In this document: positions 45,274 through 55,555 of the stretch, piece by piece
Position numbering within the stretch: the first letter of the stretch is position 1
Layout: each line of letters starts with the position of its first letter
Source of the DNA: Gammaproteobacteria bacterium
Lineage (GTDB): Bacteria; Pseudomonadota; Gammaproteobacteria; UBA4575
NCBI GenBank assembly: GCA_026706595.1
Contig: JAPOYL010000009.1
Coordinates: 86,687 to 150,686 of the forward strand
Direction: 5' to 3'
Length of the DNA stretch: 64,000 nucleotides
Position numbers and translations under genes: made by a program
Notes under the pieces: model-generated
What the model saw: the letters and a program-made list of their open reading frames with translations, nothing else
The model's database searches: none
What the model was told of the DNA's origin: nothing

Positions 45274-46071
45274 AACTTCTATCTGGATGCCTCCTTCCGT
45301 CAGTTCCCAGATTTCATCCATGTCGCTTTGACTTGCCGCGACACTTCCTTTCGTTGCGCCCCATAACCCGGTGATCTGCCACGCCCAGCCCATCCTGTTC
45401 GGGTAGGACTGGATTACAAAGTGTACCTGCGAGCTGGTTGCAGCTTTTGAGGCGGGAGCCTGATCCGGTGCCCCCGAATATGTGGCGTGCATGGACTTGC
45501 GGCCCTTGCTGTCTTCATCCCTGGCACCCAGCAGGTAGGTTCCCTGTGGGATGCCTCCAACACCCGGATGCTGGTGGCTTGCCCCCAGCCTGACGTGATA
45601 GCTGCGGTACGGTTTGCCACTTTTGATCAGGTAGAACTTGCCCTCGCCTTTTTTGAGAAATGCGGAGTCTGCTGCCAACAGGTTGACCAGACCGGAAGTT
45701 TCCTTGCCCATGGCATACGTTCTCACTCCCCATTGCTCTCCGTGGGCGTTGAAATATTTCCAGATACCGTCCTTGTCGCCATCGGCATACTGGCCTGCAA
45801 TGTGCATATAGCCCCCGTCCCATGCCTGCCACTCACCGTGCTTGATTCCGTCCCTCTCGCAGAAAACTGCAATCCCAAGCTTGCTCCAGACTTCGCGTTT
45901 TTCCACTGCACCTTCGATGCACTGGAGGTTGACCTTGGCCACAGCACTCCGGGTCTTGCTGTACTCATGCTCCATCATCCATCCGATCCACAAGGGGCTT
46001 GTCAGCAAGAGCAGCAAGCCAAGGGTAATGAACATGACGATCGCGGGCTCGGAAAGTTTTTTAAGTTTCAT
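45265..46071 (-). CDS. Degenerate L,D-transpeptidase-like protein with MORN-like segment
   Basis: A 268-residue envelope protein. One transmembrane or signal-anchor helix (residues 10-32) is followed by a MORN-like stretch (KHGEWQAWDGGYMH, then GDKDGIWKYFNAHGEQ) and a C-terminal domain that reads like an L,D-transpeptidase: GIPQGTYLLGARD, FVIQSYPN, then WQITGLWG and KGSVAASQSDMDEIWEL. The catalytic His position of the IHG motif is Thr234, and the catalytic Cys of the GC(V/I)A motif is Ser243. It should lack transpeptidase activity and may bind peptidoglycan. Divergent from the DUF2905 gene. Confidence 0.75.
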   Translation of the reverse strand: MKLKKLSEPAIVMFITLGLLLLLTSPLWIGWMMEHEYSKTRSAVAKVNLQCIEGAVEKREVWSKLGIAVFCERDGIKHGEWQAWDGGYMHIAGQYADGDKDGIWKYFNAHGEQWGVRTYAMGKETSGLVNLLAADSAFLKKGEGKFYLIKSGKPYRSYHVRLGASHQHPGVGGIPQGTYLLGARDEDSKGRKSMHATYSGAPDQAPASKAATSSQVHFVIQSYPNRMGWAWQITGLWGATKGSVAASQSDMDEIWELTEGGIQIEVLP

Positions 46072-46183
46072 TTGGCTTTCTTCTCAGGCTGAACGTTATT
46101 GAAAAACGCGATGATTGGTGTCAGGCTCGAATGTACTGTCGGATGTCACATGGTCCGGGCGTGCGAAGGGCGCTACACCAAAG

Positions 46184-46384
46184 ATGAACAAAATTCTGGT
46201 TGCTATCGGAATCACTATTTTAATTGTTGGATTGCTTTGGCCTGTAATCAGCAAGGTGCCTTTTGGGAAACTGCCGGGTGATATCGCTATCAAAAAAGAA
46301 GGATTTCACCTGTATTTCCCGATCACCACCATGATTGTAGTCAGTATCGTCGTATCCGCGGTGTTATGGTTTTTTAAAAAGTAG
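46184..46384 (+). CDS. DUF2905 small membrane protein
   Basis: A 66-residue protein with two hydrophobic helices (MNKILVAIGITILIVGLLW and ITTMIVVSIVVSAVLWFF) joined by the conserved loop KLPGDIAIKKEGFHLYFP, the hallmark of the DUF2905 family. It is predicted to be an inner-membrane hairpin. Function of the family is unknown. The start at 46184 removes an upstream extension of 23 residues without similarity. Confidence 0.88.
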   Translation: MNKILVAIGITILIVGLLWPVISKVPFGKLPGDIAIKKEGFHLYFPITTMIVVSIVVSAVLWFFKK

Positions 46385-46430
46385 AGAATTCATTGTCCCA
46401 GTCGCAAAACGTCCAGCACACCACTTTTCA

Positions 46431-46856
46431 ATGACTTCTGGCAAGACACCCGAGTATATCCTTCTGTCTGTGCTAATCAGCAAGCTGGAAAACAACGATT
46501 ATTATCGTGTTTTTGCCAAATCCTTGGCAAGGACAGCCTGTCCCGCAGGCTCTTTGCCTCCTGACGATGAGCTGGTCAGGGAAATGTTCTATTACTTTAT
46601 TAAAGAGAACGAACTGCCGATCCGCTATGAGGGGTCAGAGGCATCTTTGGATTTTGTCGAATCGGAAATTCAACGCAGGGCTGCTGCAAAAGCCGTTTCC
46701 GACGAGGATCTTGAGCGTACCAGGGAGCTTGAAAAAAAACTTGTCTGGGAAAAGGAGATCAGTATCAGGGTGCAGGACCTGAGGAAACTGTACGCCAACA
46801 AATGCATCGTGTTTCCGAAGTCATTGCTGGCTGAGAAAAATACAAGCAGTGCATGA
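46431..46856 (+). CDS. Hypothetical protein, 141 residues
   Basis: A soluble, charged, helical protein with no signal peptide. A long charged helix is likely at residues 75-120 (RRAAAKAVSDEDLERTRELEKK). It starts 46 bases after the DUF2905 gene and converges with gltD, 27 bases away. I do not recognise a family or function. Confidence 0.65.
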   Translation: MTSGKTPEYILLSVLISKLENNDYYRVFAKSLARTACPAGSLPPDDELVREMFYYFIKENELPIRYEGSEASLDFVESEIQRRAAAKAVSDEDLERTRELEKKLVWEKEISIRVQDLRKLYANKCIVFPKSLLAEKNTSSA

Positions 46857-46883
46857 AGGGCGCCGCCTGTACACCGTGAAGAC

Positions 46884-48329
46884 TCAGTCAAGCGGTGCCG
46901 GCAGGTCAGAATCCCCCATCAGGTACCGGTCTATACCTCGCGCAGCGCTGCGACCTTCGGCGATCGCCCACACGATAAGGCTTTGCCCGCGCTGCATGTC
47001 GCCGGCAGTAAACACTCCCTCCACGTCAGTCATCCAGTTCTTGTCGCGAACCACATTGCCACGACTGTCCAAGGCCACACCCAGCTGTTCAAGCATGCCG
47101 GGCTTTTCCGGCCCCAAGAAACCCATCGCCAAAAGTACCAGATCACAGGCCAAGGTCTGCTGACTGTCAGCGACCTCGTCGAAGCTGAGTCTTCCATTTT
47201 CATGGTTCATCTTGACGGTCACCAGCTCCAGCGCTTTGACATTGCCGGCCCCGTCATCGATAAACCGCTTGGTAGAGACGGAATACACTCTCTCCACTCC
47301 CTCCTCGTGGGCGGAGGCTGTGCGGAAAATCTTGGGCCATTCGGGCCACGGGTTGTCTGCAGCCCGAACCTCAGGAGGTTTCGGCATGATTTCCAGTTGA
47401 TGCACGGATTTGGCTCCCTGCCGGTTGGCCGTGCCCAGGCAGTCGGCGCCGGTGTCGCCACCACCGATGATCACGACATGCTTGCCGGCAGCATTGATGA
47501 AGTGTTCCGGCTCCGGATCCCCTTCACATATCCTGTTTTGCATGGGCAGGTATTCCATGGCCTGGTGAACACCTTTCAGGTCACAGCCCTCAACGGGCAG
47601 GCCACGCGCAGCACACGCCCCCCCGGCCAATAGCAAGGCATCATACTCGCCGCGGATATCGTCCACTGCCACGGTATCGCCCACGTGGGCATTGGTCCTG
47701 AATGTGACGCCCTCGGCGCACATTTGCTCCAGGCGACGGTCCAGCACGCGCTTTTCCATCTTGAATTCAGGGATGCCGTAACGCAGCAGGCCACCAATAC
47801 GGTCGGCACGCTCGAACACGGTCACGTCATGTCCGGCACGCGCGAGTTGCTGGGCAGCCGCAAGCCCGGCTGGCCCCGAGCCGATGACGGCCACTTTTTT
47901 TCCTGTTTTCCTGCTCGCAATTTCGGGGCGTACCCAGCCGTTTTCCCATGCCTTGTCAATGATGGTGAGCTCTACACCCTTGATGGTAACAGGGTCATCA
48001 TTGATCCCCAGAACACAGGAGCCCTCGCAGGGCGCCGGGCAAAGTGTACCGGTAAATTCCGGGAAATTATTGGTCGCGTGCAGGCGCTGGATGGCATCCT
48101 TCCACTGGTCGCGGTAGACCAGATCGTTCCAGTCCGGGATCAGGTTGCCCAGTGGACAGCCCTGATGGCAAAAGGGTATGCCGCAGTCCATGCAGCGTGC
48201 GGCCTGCTCTTTGAGCGGGTCGATGTGCCAGGGGGCCATGACCTGGTGCCAGTCGAGCAGGCGTTCCTCGACCGGACGGTAGGGCTGCTTGGCACGGCCA
48301 TACTCCATGAAGCCCGTGATCTTAGCCAT
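46884..48329 (-). CDS. gltD: Glutamate synthase small subunit
   Basis: NADPH-oxidizing, FAD-containing subunit of glutamate synthase, 481 residues. The N-terminal cysteines Cys46, Cys49, Cys54 and Cys58 belong to an iron-sulfur domain; [23 protein letters not shown] is the FAD loop region and [13 protein letters not shown] the NADPH site; [14 protein letters not shown] is the C-terminal FAD contact. Its start overlaps the end of gltB by eight bases, so translation is coupled. Confidence 0.97.
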   Translation of the reverse strand: MAKITGFMEYGRAKQPYRPVEERLLDWHQVMAPWHIDPLKEQAARCMDCGIPFCHQGCPLGNLIPDWNDLVYRDQWKDAIQRLHATNNFPEFTGTLCPAPCEGSCVLGINDDPVTIKGVELTIIDKAWENGWVRPEIASRKTGKKVAVIGSGPAGLAAAQQLARAGHDVTVFERADRIGGLLRYGIPEFKMEKRVLDRRLEQMCAEGVTFRTNAHVGDTVAVDDIRGEYDALLLAGGACAARGLPVEGCDLKGVHQAMEYLPMQNRICEGDPEPEHFINAAGKHVVIIGGGDTGADCLGTANRQGAKSVHQLEIMPKPPEVRAADNPWPEWPKIFRTASAHEEGVERVYSVSTKRFIDDGAGNVKALELVTVKMNHENGRLSFDEVADSQQTLACDLVLLAMGFLGPEKPGMLEQLGVALDSRGNVVRDKNWMTDVEGVFTAGDMQRGQSLIVWAIAEGRSAARGIDRYLMGDSDLPAPLD

Positions 48330-51300
48330 GGGCGGCCTCCATCACGGCCTCGTCCACGGAGGTGCCCTCGACCTTGGCTTTTTTGATTGCCGCAAGGACA
48401 CGCTTGTAGTCCTTGGGCATTACCTTGACAAAGCGGTGCTGGTACCGGCTCCAGTTGTCCAGGATGTTTCCGGCAACGGTGCTGCCCGTGTATTCGAGGT
48501 GACGCGTGAGCATGGTCGCAACCTGATCCCTGTCCTCGTCTTCCAGGTCCTCAAGGTCCACCATGTCCTGATTGCACAGAATTCCGAACTTCTCTTTTTT
48601 CGCAAGCACGTAGGCGATCCCGCCCGACATGCCGGCGGCAAAGTTTCTGCCCGTATCACCAATGATGACGACACGCCCACCCGTCATGTATTCACAGCCA
48701 TGGTCACCCACCCCTTCGACCACGGCGTTTACTCCGCTGTTGCGCACGCAAAAGCGTTCTCCTGCAATCCCCCGGATGTATGCTTCACCGGAAGTCGCCC
48801 CGTACAGCACCACGTTTCCGACGATGATGTTTTGCTCTGCAACAAATGTCGAATGGCGCGGAGGGTAGACGATGAGCTTGCCACCGGACAGGCCCTTGCC
48901 CAGGTAATCGTTGGTATCGCCTTCCAGAATGAGCGTCACACCTTTCGGTACGAAGGCGCCAAAGCTCATTCCCGCAGAACCATTGAAGTGAACGCGGACA
49001 GTGTCTTCCGGCAGTCCTTCGGCGCCGTGGCGCTTGGTGATGTGATAGCCAAGGATCGTGCCAACGGTTCGGTGGATGTTGCGAATCGGCAAAATGATAT
49101 CGACCGGTTTGCGTTCCTCGATCGCGTCTTTGCACAGGGGAACCAGCGTGGTTACATCCAGGGATTTTTCCAGCCCATGATCCTGCTTGGTGGAACAGTA
49201 CACATCAAAACCCGGTCGCGATTCGGGTTTGTGCAGTATCCTGGAGAAATCCAGTCCGTGCGCCTTCCAGTGGTCAACGGCTTTTTTCACGTTCAGCCGA
49301 TCGACCTGTCCAATCATCTCGTTGACCGTTCTGAATCCAAGTGCCGCCATGTATTCGCGAACTTCCTCAGCGATGAACTTGAAGAAATTCTCCACGAATT
49401 CCGGCTGGCCAGTGAATTTCTTGGTCAGTTCAGGGTTTTGGGTGGCCACGCCGACGGGACATGTGTTCAGGTGGCAGACACGCATCATGATGCAGCCCAT
49501 GACCACCAGCGGTGCTGTGGAGAACCCAAACTCCTCTGCACCGAGTAGAGCCGCGATCACCACGTCACGTCCGGTTTTCAGTTGCCCGTCCGTCTGTACG
49601 ATGATGCGATCGCGCAGCCCGTTCTGCACCAGGACCTGTTGTGTTTCCGCCAGGCCCAGTTCCCATGGAAGGCCTGCATGCTTCAGGGAGCTCATGGGAG
49701 ATGCCCCAGTGCCGCCGTCATAGCCAGAGATCAGGACCACGTCCGAGTGGGCTTTGGAGACGCCCGCTGCCACAGTGCCCACACCTACTTCGGCGACCAG
49801 CTTCACGTGTATGCGAGCCTCAGGGTTGGAGTTTTTCAAGTCATGTATCAGCTGCGCCAGGTCCTCGATCGAATAGATATCGTGGTGTGGCGGGGGAGAG
49901 ATCAGCCCAACACCAGGAGTTGAATGACGCACTTTGGCAATCCACGGATAGACTTTCGTGCCCGGCAACTGGCCTCCCTCGCCGGGTTTTGCACCCTGCG
50001 CCATTTTGATCTGCAGGTCGTCAGCATTTACCAGGTACTCGCTAGTCACCCCAAAGCGCCCGGAGGCGACCTGCTTGATGGCACTTCTCCTTGAGTCCCC
50101 GTTTTCATCCGGGATGTAACGGTCCGGATCCTCGCCCCCTTCGCCGGTGTTGGATTTGCCGCCAATGCGGTTCATGGCAATCGCCAGGGTCTCGTGTGCC
50201 TGCTTGCTGATGGAACCATACGACATGGCACCGGTTGAAAACCGTTTCATGATATTTTCAATGGGCTCCACCTCTTCCAGAGGAACCGGTTCCTTTGCGG
50301 ACCTGAATTCAAACAGTCCTCGCAAGGTCGCAAGATTCTCGTTCTGATCATCAACCTTGTCGGTATATTCCTTGAACAGCTTGTACTGGCCCGACCGCGT
50401 GGAGTGTTGCAGCTTGAAAACCGTCTCGGGGTTGAACAGATGGTATTCGCCGTCACGCCGCCACTGGTATTCGCCGCCCCATTCCAGGTCCGGCAGCTTT
50501 GCAGGGCGCCCGGGGAAGGCAGTGTGATGGCGCACGCTGATTTCCTCGGCAATTTCTTCCAGCCCAATCCCGCCGATGCGCGATGCCGTCCATGTGAAGT
50601 ACCGGTCTACAAATTCCTTGTTAAGGCCGATGGCTTCAAAAATCTGCGCCCCCCGGTAAGACTGCACGGTTGAAATCCCCATCTTCGACATGGTTTTGAT
50701 CAGGCCCTTGTTGACCGCTTTGACGAAATTCTTGATCGCGGCCTCATGCTGCATTTCCGGCAGGTGTCCTTTGCCGATCATGTCACCCAGGGACTCCAGT
50801 GCAAGATAGGGGTTGACCGCTTCAACTCCATAGCCGATGAGCACGGCAAAATGATGCACTTCACGTGGTTCGCCCGATTCAAGCACCAGCCCAACCCGGG
50901 TACGGGTGCCTGTGCGTATCATGTGATGATGCACGCCTGCAGTGGCAAGCAGTGCAGGTATGGCGGCAAGCTCTTCGTTTATACCCCGGTCGGAAAGGAT
51001 GATCATGGTGTATCCCTGCCCGATGGCCGTGTCGACCTGTGCGCAAACTTCCTTCAGTGCGCGGTCCAGACCAGTGCCTTTTTCCGCAACCGGATACAAG
51101 ATGGGAATGGTCCTGGTTTTGAAGTCGGGGAGCTCGACGTCGCGTATCCGCGCCAGCTCGCCATTGGTCAAAACGGGCGAGGAGATCCTGATACGCCTGC
51201 AGCTTTCAGCATCGGGATGCAGGAGGTTTTTTTCGGGCCCGATGGTCGTTGCCACCTGGGTGACAAGTTCCTCACGAATTCCGTCAAGCGGGGGATTGGT

Positions 51301-52881
51301 GACCTGCGCAAAGAGTTGCTTGAAATAGTCGTACAGCAAACGCGAACGGTCGGATAGCACGGCCAGCGCGGCATCTGTGCCCATCGAGCCAACCGGCTCA
51401 AGCCCGTTGGTCGCCATGGGTGCCATCAGTATCCTTAACTCTTCATGTGTGTAACCAAATGCCTGCTGTCTTTGCAGCAAGGTGTCCTTGTCCGAGCCAT
51501 GAATTTGTCTGGGACTGGGCAGGTTCTCAAGCGCAACCAGATTTTTTTTCAGCCAGTCCGAATAAGGGTTTTCTTCAACGAACTCTTTCTTGATCTCCTC
51601 ATCGTCAATGATCCTGCCTTGCTTGGTATCGACCATGAATATGCGGCCTGGATGCAGCCGGTCCTTGATCAGGATGTTTTCCGGCGGGATTTCCAGCACG
51701 CCGACTTCCGAGGCCATCACGACCATGTCGTCCTTGGTCACGTAGTAGCGCGAAGGTCGCAAACCATTTCGGTCCAGCACTGCACCGATGACCTCGCCGT
51801 TTGTGAAGGCGATCGAAGCCGGGCCGTCCCAGGGTTCCATCAGACATGCATGGTATTCGTAGAATGCCTTGCGGCCTGCATCCATGGTTTCATGGTTGCT
51901 CCATGCCTCCGGGATCATCATCAGGACTGCATGCGGAAGCGGCCGCCCGCACATGTGCAAGAATTCCAGCACGTTGTCAAACGTCGCGGAGTCACTGCCG
52001 TTTTCGATAACGGTCGGGAAAAGTTTTTGCAGGTCATCACCAAACAGTTCAGACCTGCACAATGACTCACGTGCACGCATCCAGTTGATGTTGCCGCGCA
52101 CGGTGTTGATTTCACCGTTGTGTGCCAGGTAGCGAAACGGGTGCGCCAATTCCCAGGAAGGGAAGGTGTTCGTTGAAAACCGTTGATGCACCAGCGACAT
52201 GGCCGATTCGAAATCGGGCTCGTTGATGTCCGGGAACATGGGCTCGAACTGCGAGCCGGTCAGCATGCCCTTGTAGACACAGGTCCGATACGAGAGGGAA
52301 GGGATGTAAAAACTGCTACGCTGCGAGAGATCGGAACCGTAGATCACGTGTTCGATGCGCTTTCGAATCACGTAAAGCTTGCGCTCAAAGGCAGCCTCAG
52401 TTTCGATATCATCGCTTCGGCCGATGAAAATCTGCTTGAAGGCAGGCTCACCCGATCTGGCGGTCTCCCCCAGCAAGGTATCGTCGGTCGGCACATCGCG
52501 CCAGCCGAGGACCTGCTGGCCTTCTTCTTCCACCACCTGGTGAAACCGGTCGATGCAGGCTTGCTGCTGGGCAGCGTCTGTTGGCAGGAATACCATGCCG
52601 GCACCGTAGTGGCCGGATTCCGGCAAGGTGATCCCTAGCTCTGAACAGACCCTCGTGAAAAACTTGTGGGGCAACTGGGTCAGCATGCCCACACCATCGC
52701 CGGTGTTTTCCTCACAGCCGCAGGCCCCCCGATGGATCAGGTTTTTGAGGATGGTGAGGGAATTTTCGACAATCTTGTGCGACTTGCGGCCCTTGATATC
52801 AACTACGAAACCCACCCCGCACGCATCATGTTCTGTGCTGGGCTCGTACAGGCCCTGTGAAGGCATTTTGTTGGTACTCAT
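48322..52881 (-). CDS. gltB: Glutamate synthase large subunit
   Basis: Catalytic subunit of glutamate synthase, 1519 residues. A 20-residue propeptide ends before Cys21 (EHDACGVGF), the N-terminal nucleophile of the glutaminase domain. FMN-binding synthase domain ([22 protein letters not shown]), the [3Fe-4S] motif [13 protein letters not shown] and the C-terminal GXGXG beta-helix ([21 protein letters not shown]) follow. ATG at 52881 is chosen for the expected short propeptide; the ribosome binding site is weak. gltB and gltD form one unit. Confidence 0.97.
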   Translation of the reverse strand: MSTNKMPSQGLYEPSTEHDACGVGFVVDIKGRKSHKIVENSLTILKNLIHRGACGCEENTGDGVGMLTQLPHKFFTRVCSELGITLPESGHYGAGMVFLPTDAAQQQACIDRFHQVVEEEGQQVLGWRDVPTDDTLLGETARSGEPAFKQIFIGRSDDIETEAAFERKLYVIRKRIEHVIYGSDLSQRSSFYIPSLSYRTCVYKGMLTGSQFEPMFPDINEPDFESAMSLVHQRFSTNTFPSWELAHPFRYLAHNGEINTVRGNINWMRARESLCRSELFGDDLQKLFPTVIENGSDSATFDNVLEFLHMCGRPLPHAVLMMIPEAWSNHETMDAGRKAFYEYHACLMEPWDGPASIAFTNGEVIGAVLDRNGLRPSRYYVTKDDMVVMASEVGVLEIPPENILIKDRLHPGRIFMVDTKQGRIIDDEEIKKEFVEENPYSDWLKKNLVALENLPSPRQIHGSDKDTLLQRQQAFGYTHEELRILMAPMATNGLEPVGSMGTDAALAVLSDRSRLLYDYFKQLFAQVTNPPLDGIREELVTQVATTIGPEKNLLHPDAESCRRIRISSPVLTNGELARIRDVELPDFKTRTIPILYPVAEKGTGLDRALKEVCAQVDTAIGQGYTMIILSDRGINEELAAIPALLATAGVHHHMIRTGTRTRVGLVLESGEPREVHHFAVLIGYGVEAVNPYLALESLGDMIGKGHLPEMQHEAAIKNFVKAVNKGLIKTMSKMGISTVQSYRGAQIFEAIGLNKEFVDRYFTWTASRIGGIGLEEIAEEISVRHHTAFPGRPAKLPDLEWGGEYQWRRDGEYHLFNPETVFKLQHSTRSGQYKLFKEYTDKVDDQNENLATLRGLFEFRSAKEPVPLEEVEPIENIMKRFSTGAMSYGSISKQAHETLAIAMNRIGGKSNTGEGGEDPDRYIPDENGDSRRSAIKQVASGRFGVTSEYLVNADDLQIKMAQGAKPGEGGQLPGTKVYPWIAKVRHSTPGVGLISPPPHHDIYSIEDLAQLIHDLKNSNPEARIHVKLVAEVGVGTVAAGVSKAHSDVVLISGYDGGTGASPMSSLKHAGLPWELGLAETQQVLVQNGLRDRIIVQTDGQLKTGRDVVIAALLGAEEFGFSTAPLVVMGCIMMRVCHLNTCPVGVATQNPELTKKFTGQPEFVENFFKFIAEEVREYMAALGFRTVNEMIGQVDRLNVKKAVDHWKAHGLDFSRILHKPESRPGFDVYCSTKQDHGLEKSLDVTTLVPLCKDAIEERKPVDIILPIRNIHRTVGTILGYHITKRHGAEGLPEDTVRVHFNGSAGMSFGAFVPKGVTLILEGDTNDYLGKGLSGGKLIVYPPRHSTFVAEQNIIVGNVVLYGATSGEAYIRGIAGERFCVRNSGVNAVVEGVGDHGCEYMTGGRVVIIGDTGRNFAAGMSGGIAYVLAKKEKFGILCNQDMVDLEDLEDEDRDQVATMLTRHLEYTGSTVAGNILDNWSRYQHRFVKVMPKDYKRVLAAIKKAKVEGTSVDEAVMEAAHG

Positions 52882-53221
52882 AATCAGTGAAGACGGGGGA
52901 GGTGTATGTCTGGTATATATTGTAATTGTTCTACGCGAAATACTATCTATTGCACACGGGTTATTCCAGAATAGATTGACAACCCACTGGCGAGCTGCTC
53001 CAAGCAGGTTTGACAAAAACGCCGCAAATTATAGTGCAGAGGAATCAAATGCTCTAGATTGCAGAGCAGATTCCATCATTTCGAGCTTGCTATCGGACCA
53101 ATGGCCCCTTGAGGTGTGCAGCCCAGTTTTTACAACCTGTTTGGCTTGTGTACACATCTTGGACTGTGCTGTCCGACGGTTTAGGCATGCAGCCTTGTGG
53201 ACCACAATCCTGGAGATTGAT
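52882..53221 (-). other. Gene-free 340-base region upstream of gltB
   Basis: No coding region. It holds a TATAAT box and an imperfect long stem overlapping its -35 region, listed separately, and AT-rich sequence close to the gltB start. The predicted untranslated leader is about 140 bases. Confidence 0.6.
53028..53074 (-). promoter_or_regulatory. gltB promoter candidate overlapped by a long inverted repeat
   Basis: Read on the minus strand, GGAATC-TGCTCT (53074-53063), a 7-base loop, AGAGCA (53055-53050), three bases, and GATTCC (53046-53041) give 12 paired bases. TATAAT follows at 53033-53028. The repeat covers the place of the -35, where no good hexamer is seen. This suits control by a dimeric regulator, or an RNA hairpin if transcription begins further upstream. 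Confidence 0.45.
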
Positions 53222-54073
53222 CTATCGGCTACGTGCCCCGATTCTTGGCAGTGGAAAAATTGCAGACGTGGAGGCCTGGTAGTCGCGATACGCAGGGTAT
53301 CTGGATACCGAGATCGATTCCGTCAGTCGTGTCGACGGGATGAACAGTAGTGTGAGCAGGACGAATCCGAGTCCTGTCCAGTGCAGCCACTGTCCGGAGG
53401 CAGACACTGCAAACAGGTAAAACACCCACCACATGGCAATCTCGCAAAAGTAATTTGGATGCCTGCAATAGTGAAAAAGGCCGGTCGTGATGAAAGGTGT
53501 GTCGATGTCCTGGCCTGTTGCAATGCGTTGTTTCTTGTCTTGCTGGAATCGCCACATTTGCTCATCGGCAATGGCCTCGACGACAAACAGCATCAAAAAC
53601 AGTACAGCTGCGACTGCGTCCAGCCAACTCAAGGGCGTCTGTTGCCATGACCATGCCTGGTGAACAGGAGAGGTGAATAGCCAGACCAGCAGCATTTGCA
53701 CAGGTGCGATGAAGGCGATGTTAAGCAGTTGGAATCCAACTGGTCCGAGCTGTTGCTTGATGACGATCCACCGGTAATCCTCGCCACCTTTGTTGAAGCC
53801 CCCCTTGCGGGCATAGTTGAACGTCAGTCGTGCCCCCCAGAGGAAGACAAGCGCTGTCATGAGATTTACACGCGCTGAACCGAAGTCGTTGGCACTTGCA
53901 ACCAACAGGCAGTACAGCACAGGGCATATCGGCCAAATCCGGTCCACCCAGGAGTATTCGCGTGTCAGGACTGAAAGCAGCCAGGCGGATACTGCGAGAA
54001 CAATGCACAAGTCAAGGGCCGAGCCATAGGGTGTTCCTGTCAGCGGGTGATTGAAAAAATTGAGGATCTCCAC
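53222..54073 (-). CDS. DUF1295 membrane protein (steroid 5-alpha reductase-like)
   Basis: A 283-residue integral membrane protein with about seven hydrophobic helices. The C-terminal part has FHYCRHPNYFCEIAMWW and SRYPAYRDYQ, the conserved core of DUF1295 and of isoprenylcysteine methyltransferase/steroid reductase relatives. It probably binds a nicotinamide or SAM cofactor and acts on a lipid. It lies 35 bases after cysG on the same strand, so it may be the last gene of the Sel1-MoxR-VWA-DsrS-CysG operon. Confidence 0.85.
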   Translation of the reverse strand: MEILNFFNHPLTGTPYGSALDLCIVLAVSAWLLSVLTREYSWVDRIWPICPVLYCLLVASANDFGSARVNLMTALVFLWGARLTFNYARKGGFNKGGEDYRWIVIKQQLGPVGFQLLNIAFIAPVQMLLVWLFTSPVHQAWSWQQTPLSWLDAVAAVLFLMLFVVEAIADEQMWRFQQDKKQRIATGQDIDTPFITTGLFHYCRHPNYFCEIAMWWVFYLFAVSASGQWLHWTGLGFVLLTLLFIPSTRLTESISVSRYPAYRDYQASTSAIFPLPRIGARSR

Positions 54074-54108
54074 TCTCTAGATATCCTCATGCAGGAGCAT
54101 TCCGGCAC

Positions 54109-55542
54109 TCAAGTTCTTGCTCCAAAGAACCGCACGGCGGACGCCGTGACATCTTCTTCGGGGTTGAACCAGCGCAAGGTGTCGTGCAACTGTACGACAT
54201 CGCCAACGATCACCAGTGTGGGGGGTTTAACATCATGTTCGTCTACCAATGCCGGCAAGTTGTCCAGGTTCCCCATGATCACTTTCTGTTGAGCCGTGGT
54301 TCCCTGCATGATCAAGGCGGCAGGGGTGGCAGGCGCCAGCCCATGTTTTTTTAGGTTGGTGCAGATGACTTCCAGGCCCTGCAATCCCATGTAGAAGACC
54401 AGGGTCTGGTTTTCGTGCGCCAGCATCTCCCAGTTCAAGTTCACGGTTCCGTCGCTCAGGTGACCGGTCGCAAAAATCACGGCTTGCGAGTGCTGGCGAT
54501 GAGTTAGCGGGATGCCGGCATAGGCGGCACACCCTGCTGCGGCAGTGATCCCGGGGACCACCTGGAAAGGTATTGCCTCATCGATCAATGTGCTGATTTC
54601 TTCCCCGCCGCGACCGAAGACGAACGGATCGCCGCCCTTGAGGCGCAGGACACGTTTGCCTTCTTTTGCCAGGCGCACCAGCAACTGGTTGATGCTTTCC
54701 TGGGGCAGCGCATGCTGCGCACGTTCTTTACCCGCGTATATGAGTTCTGCATCCTTGCGGATCAAGTCCATGATTTCCCGGGAAACCAGGCGGTCATACA
54801 CCACGACGTCAGCCTGTTGCATCAACCGCAATGCGCGAAACGTCAGCAGGTCAGGATCACCTGGGCCGGCCCCGACCAGGTACACTTCTCCCTGTGGCAA
54901 ATCCCGATGATCCTCATGTTCTATTGCCTCCTGCAACAATTTTTGTGCAGCATCCATCTGTCCTGAAAAAACGAGTTCAGCTACAGGGCCCTGGATGATT
55001 TTTTCCCAGAATTTTCGCTTTTGCTCCGTGCTGGAAAACTTCTCCTTTACCCTGAGTCGGTTGTCCTCGATCAGTTTTGCCAACCGCCCGTAAGCGGCGG
55101 GCGTACAGTTTTCGAGTTTTGCGCGCAGCGTTCTGGCCAGCACCGGCGATGCGCCACCAGTGGAAACTGCGATCTGCACAGGGGAGCGATCAATGATGGA
55201 GGGCAGGATGAAGTTGCAGCTGTGAACATCGTCGGCTGCATTGACCCAGATGTTCCTTTGTTTGCACTGTGCAGCAATTTCAGCATTTACTTTCCGGTTG
55301 TCCGTAGCCGCCATGACAAGTTGATAATCTTTAAGGTCATCTGCAGAGAAACGCTTCTGCCGCCAGGTCACCGCACCATCGTGGGCCTGGTCATGGATCT
55401 CAGGCGTGATTTCCGGTGCGATGACGGTAATTTCAGCCTGTGCCCGAACCAGCAATGAAATTTTGCGTGAGGCGATTTGCCCGCCGCCGATTACCAGGCA
55501 AGGCTTGTTCTTGATGTCCAGAAATACGGGCAGGTAATTCAT
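54109..55542 (-). CDS. cysG: Siroheme synthase (trifunctional CysG)
   Basis: Converts uroporphyrinogen III to siroheme, the prosthetic group of sulfite and nitrite reductases. In 477 residues there is an N-terminal dehydrogenase/ferrochelatase domain (LVIGGGQIASRKISLL, STGGASPVLAR) and a C-terminal methyltransferase domain (YLVGAGPGDPDLLT, LRLKGGDPFVFGRGGEE). It begins MNYLPVFLDI at 55542, 13 bases after the DsrS-like gene and on the same strand. In this setting siroheme for DsrAB-type sulfite reductase is the likely main use. Confidence 0.96.
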   Translation of the reverse strand: MNYLPVFLDIKNKPCLVIGGGQIASRKISLLVRAQAEITVIAPEITPEIHDQAHDGAVTWRQKRFSADDLKDYQLVMAATDNRKVNAEIAAQCKQRNIWVNAADDVHSCNFILPSIIDRSPVQIAVSTGGASPVLARTLRAKLENCTPAAYGRLAKLIEDNRLRVKEKFSSTEQKRKFWEKIIQGPVAELVFSGQMDAAQKLLQEAIEHEDHRDLPQGEVYLVGAGPGDPDLLTFRALRLMQQADVVVYDRLVSREIMDLIRKDAELIYAGKERAQHALPQESINQLLVRLAKEGKRVLRLKGGDPFVFGRGGEEISTLIDEAIPFQVVPGITAAAGCAAYAGIPLTHRQHSQAVIFATGHLSDGTVNLNWEMLAHENQTLVFYMGLQGLEVICTNLKKHGLAPATPAALIMQGTTAQQKVIMGNLDNLPALVDEHDVKPPTLVIVGDVVQLHDTLRWFNPEEDVTASAVRFFGART

Positions 55543-55555
55543 GCAGGCAAGCGCA

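Noticed and set aside
48289-49548. 419-codon plus-strand reading frame opposite gltB
   Set aside because: Antisense to a certain gltB gene; no domain or motif; explained by codon composition of the sense gene.
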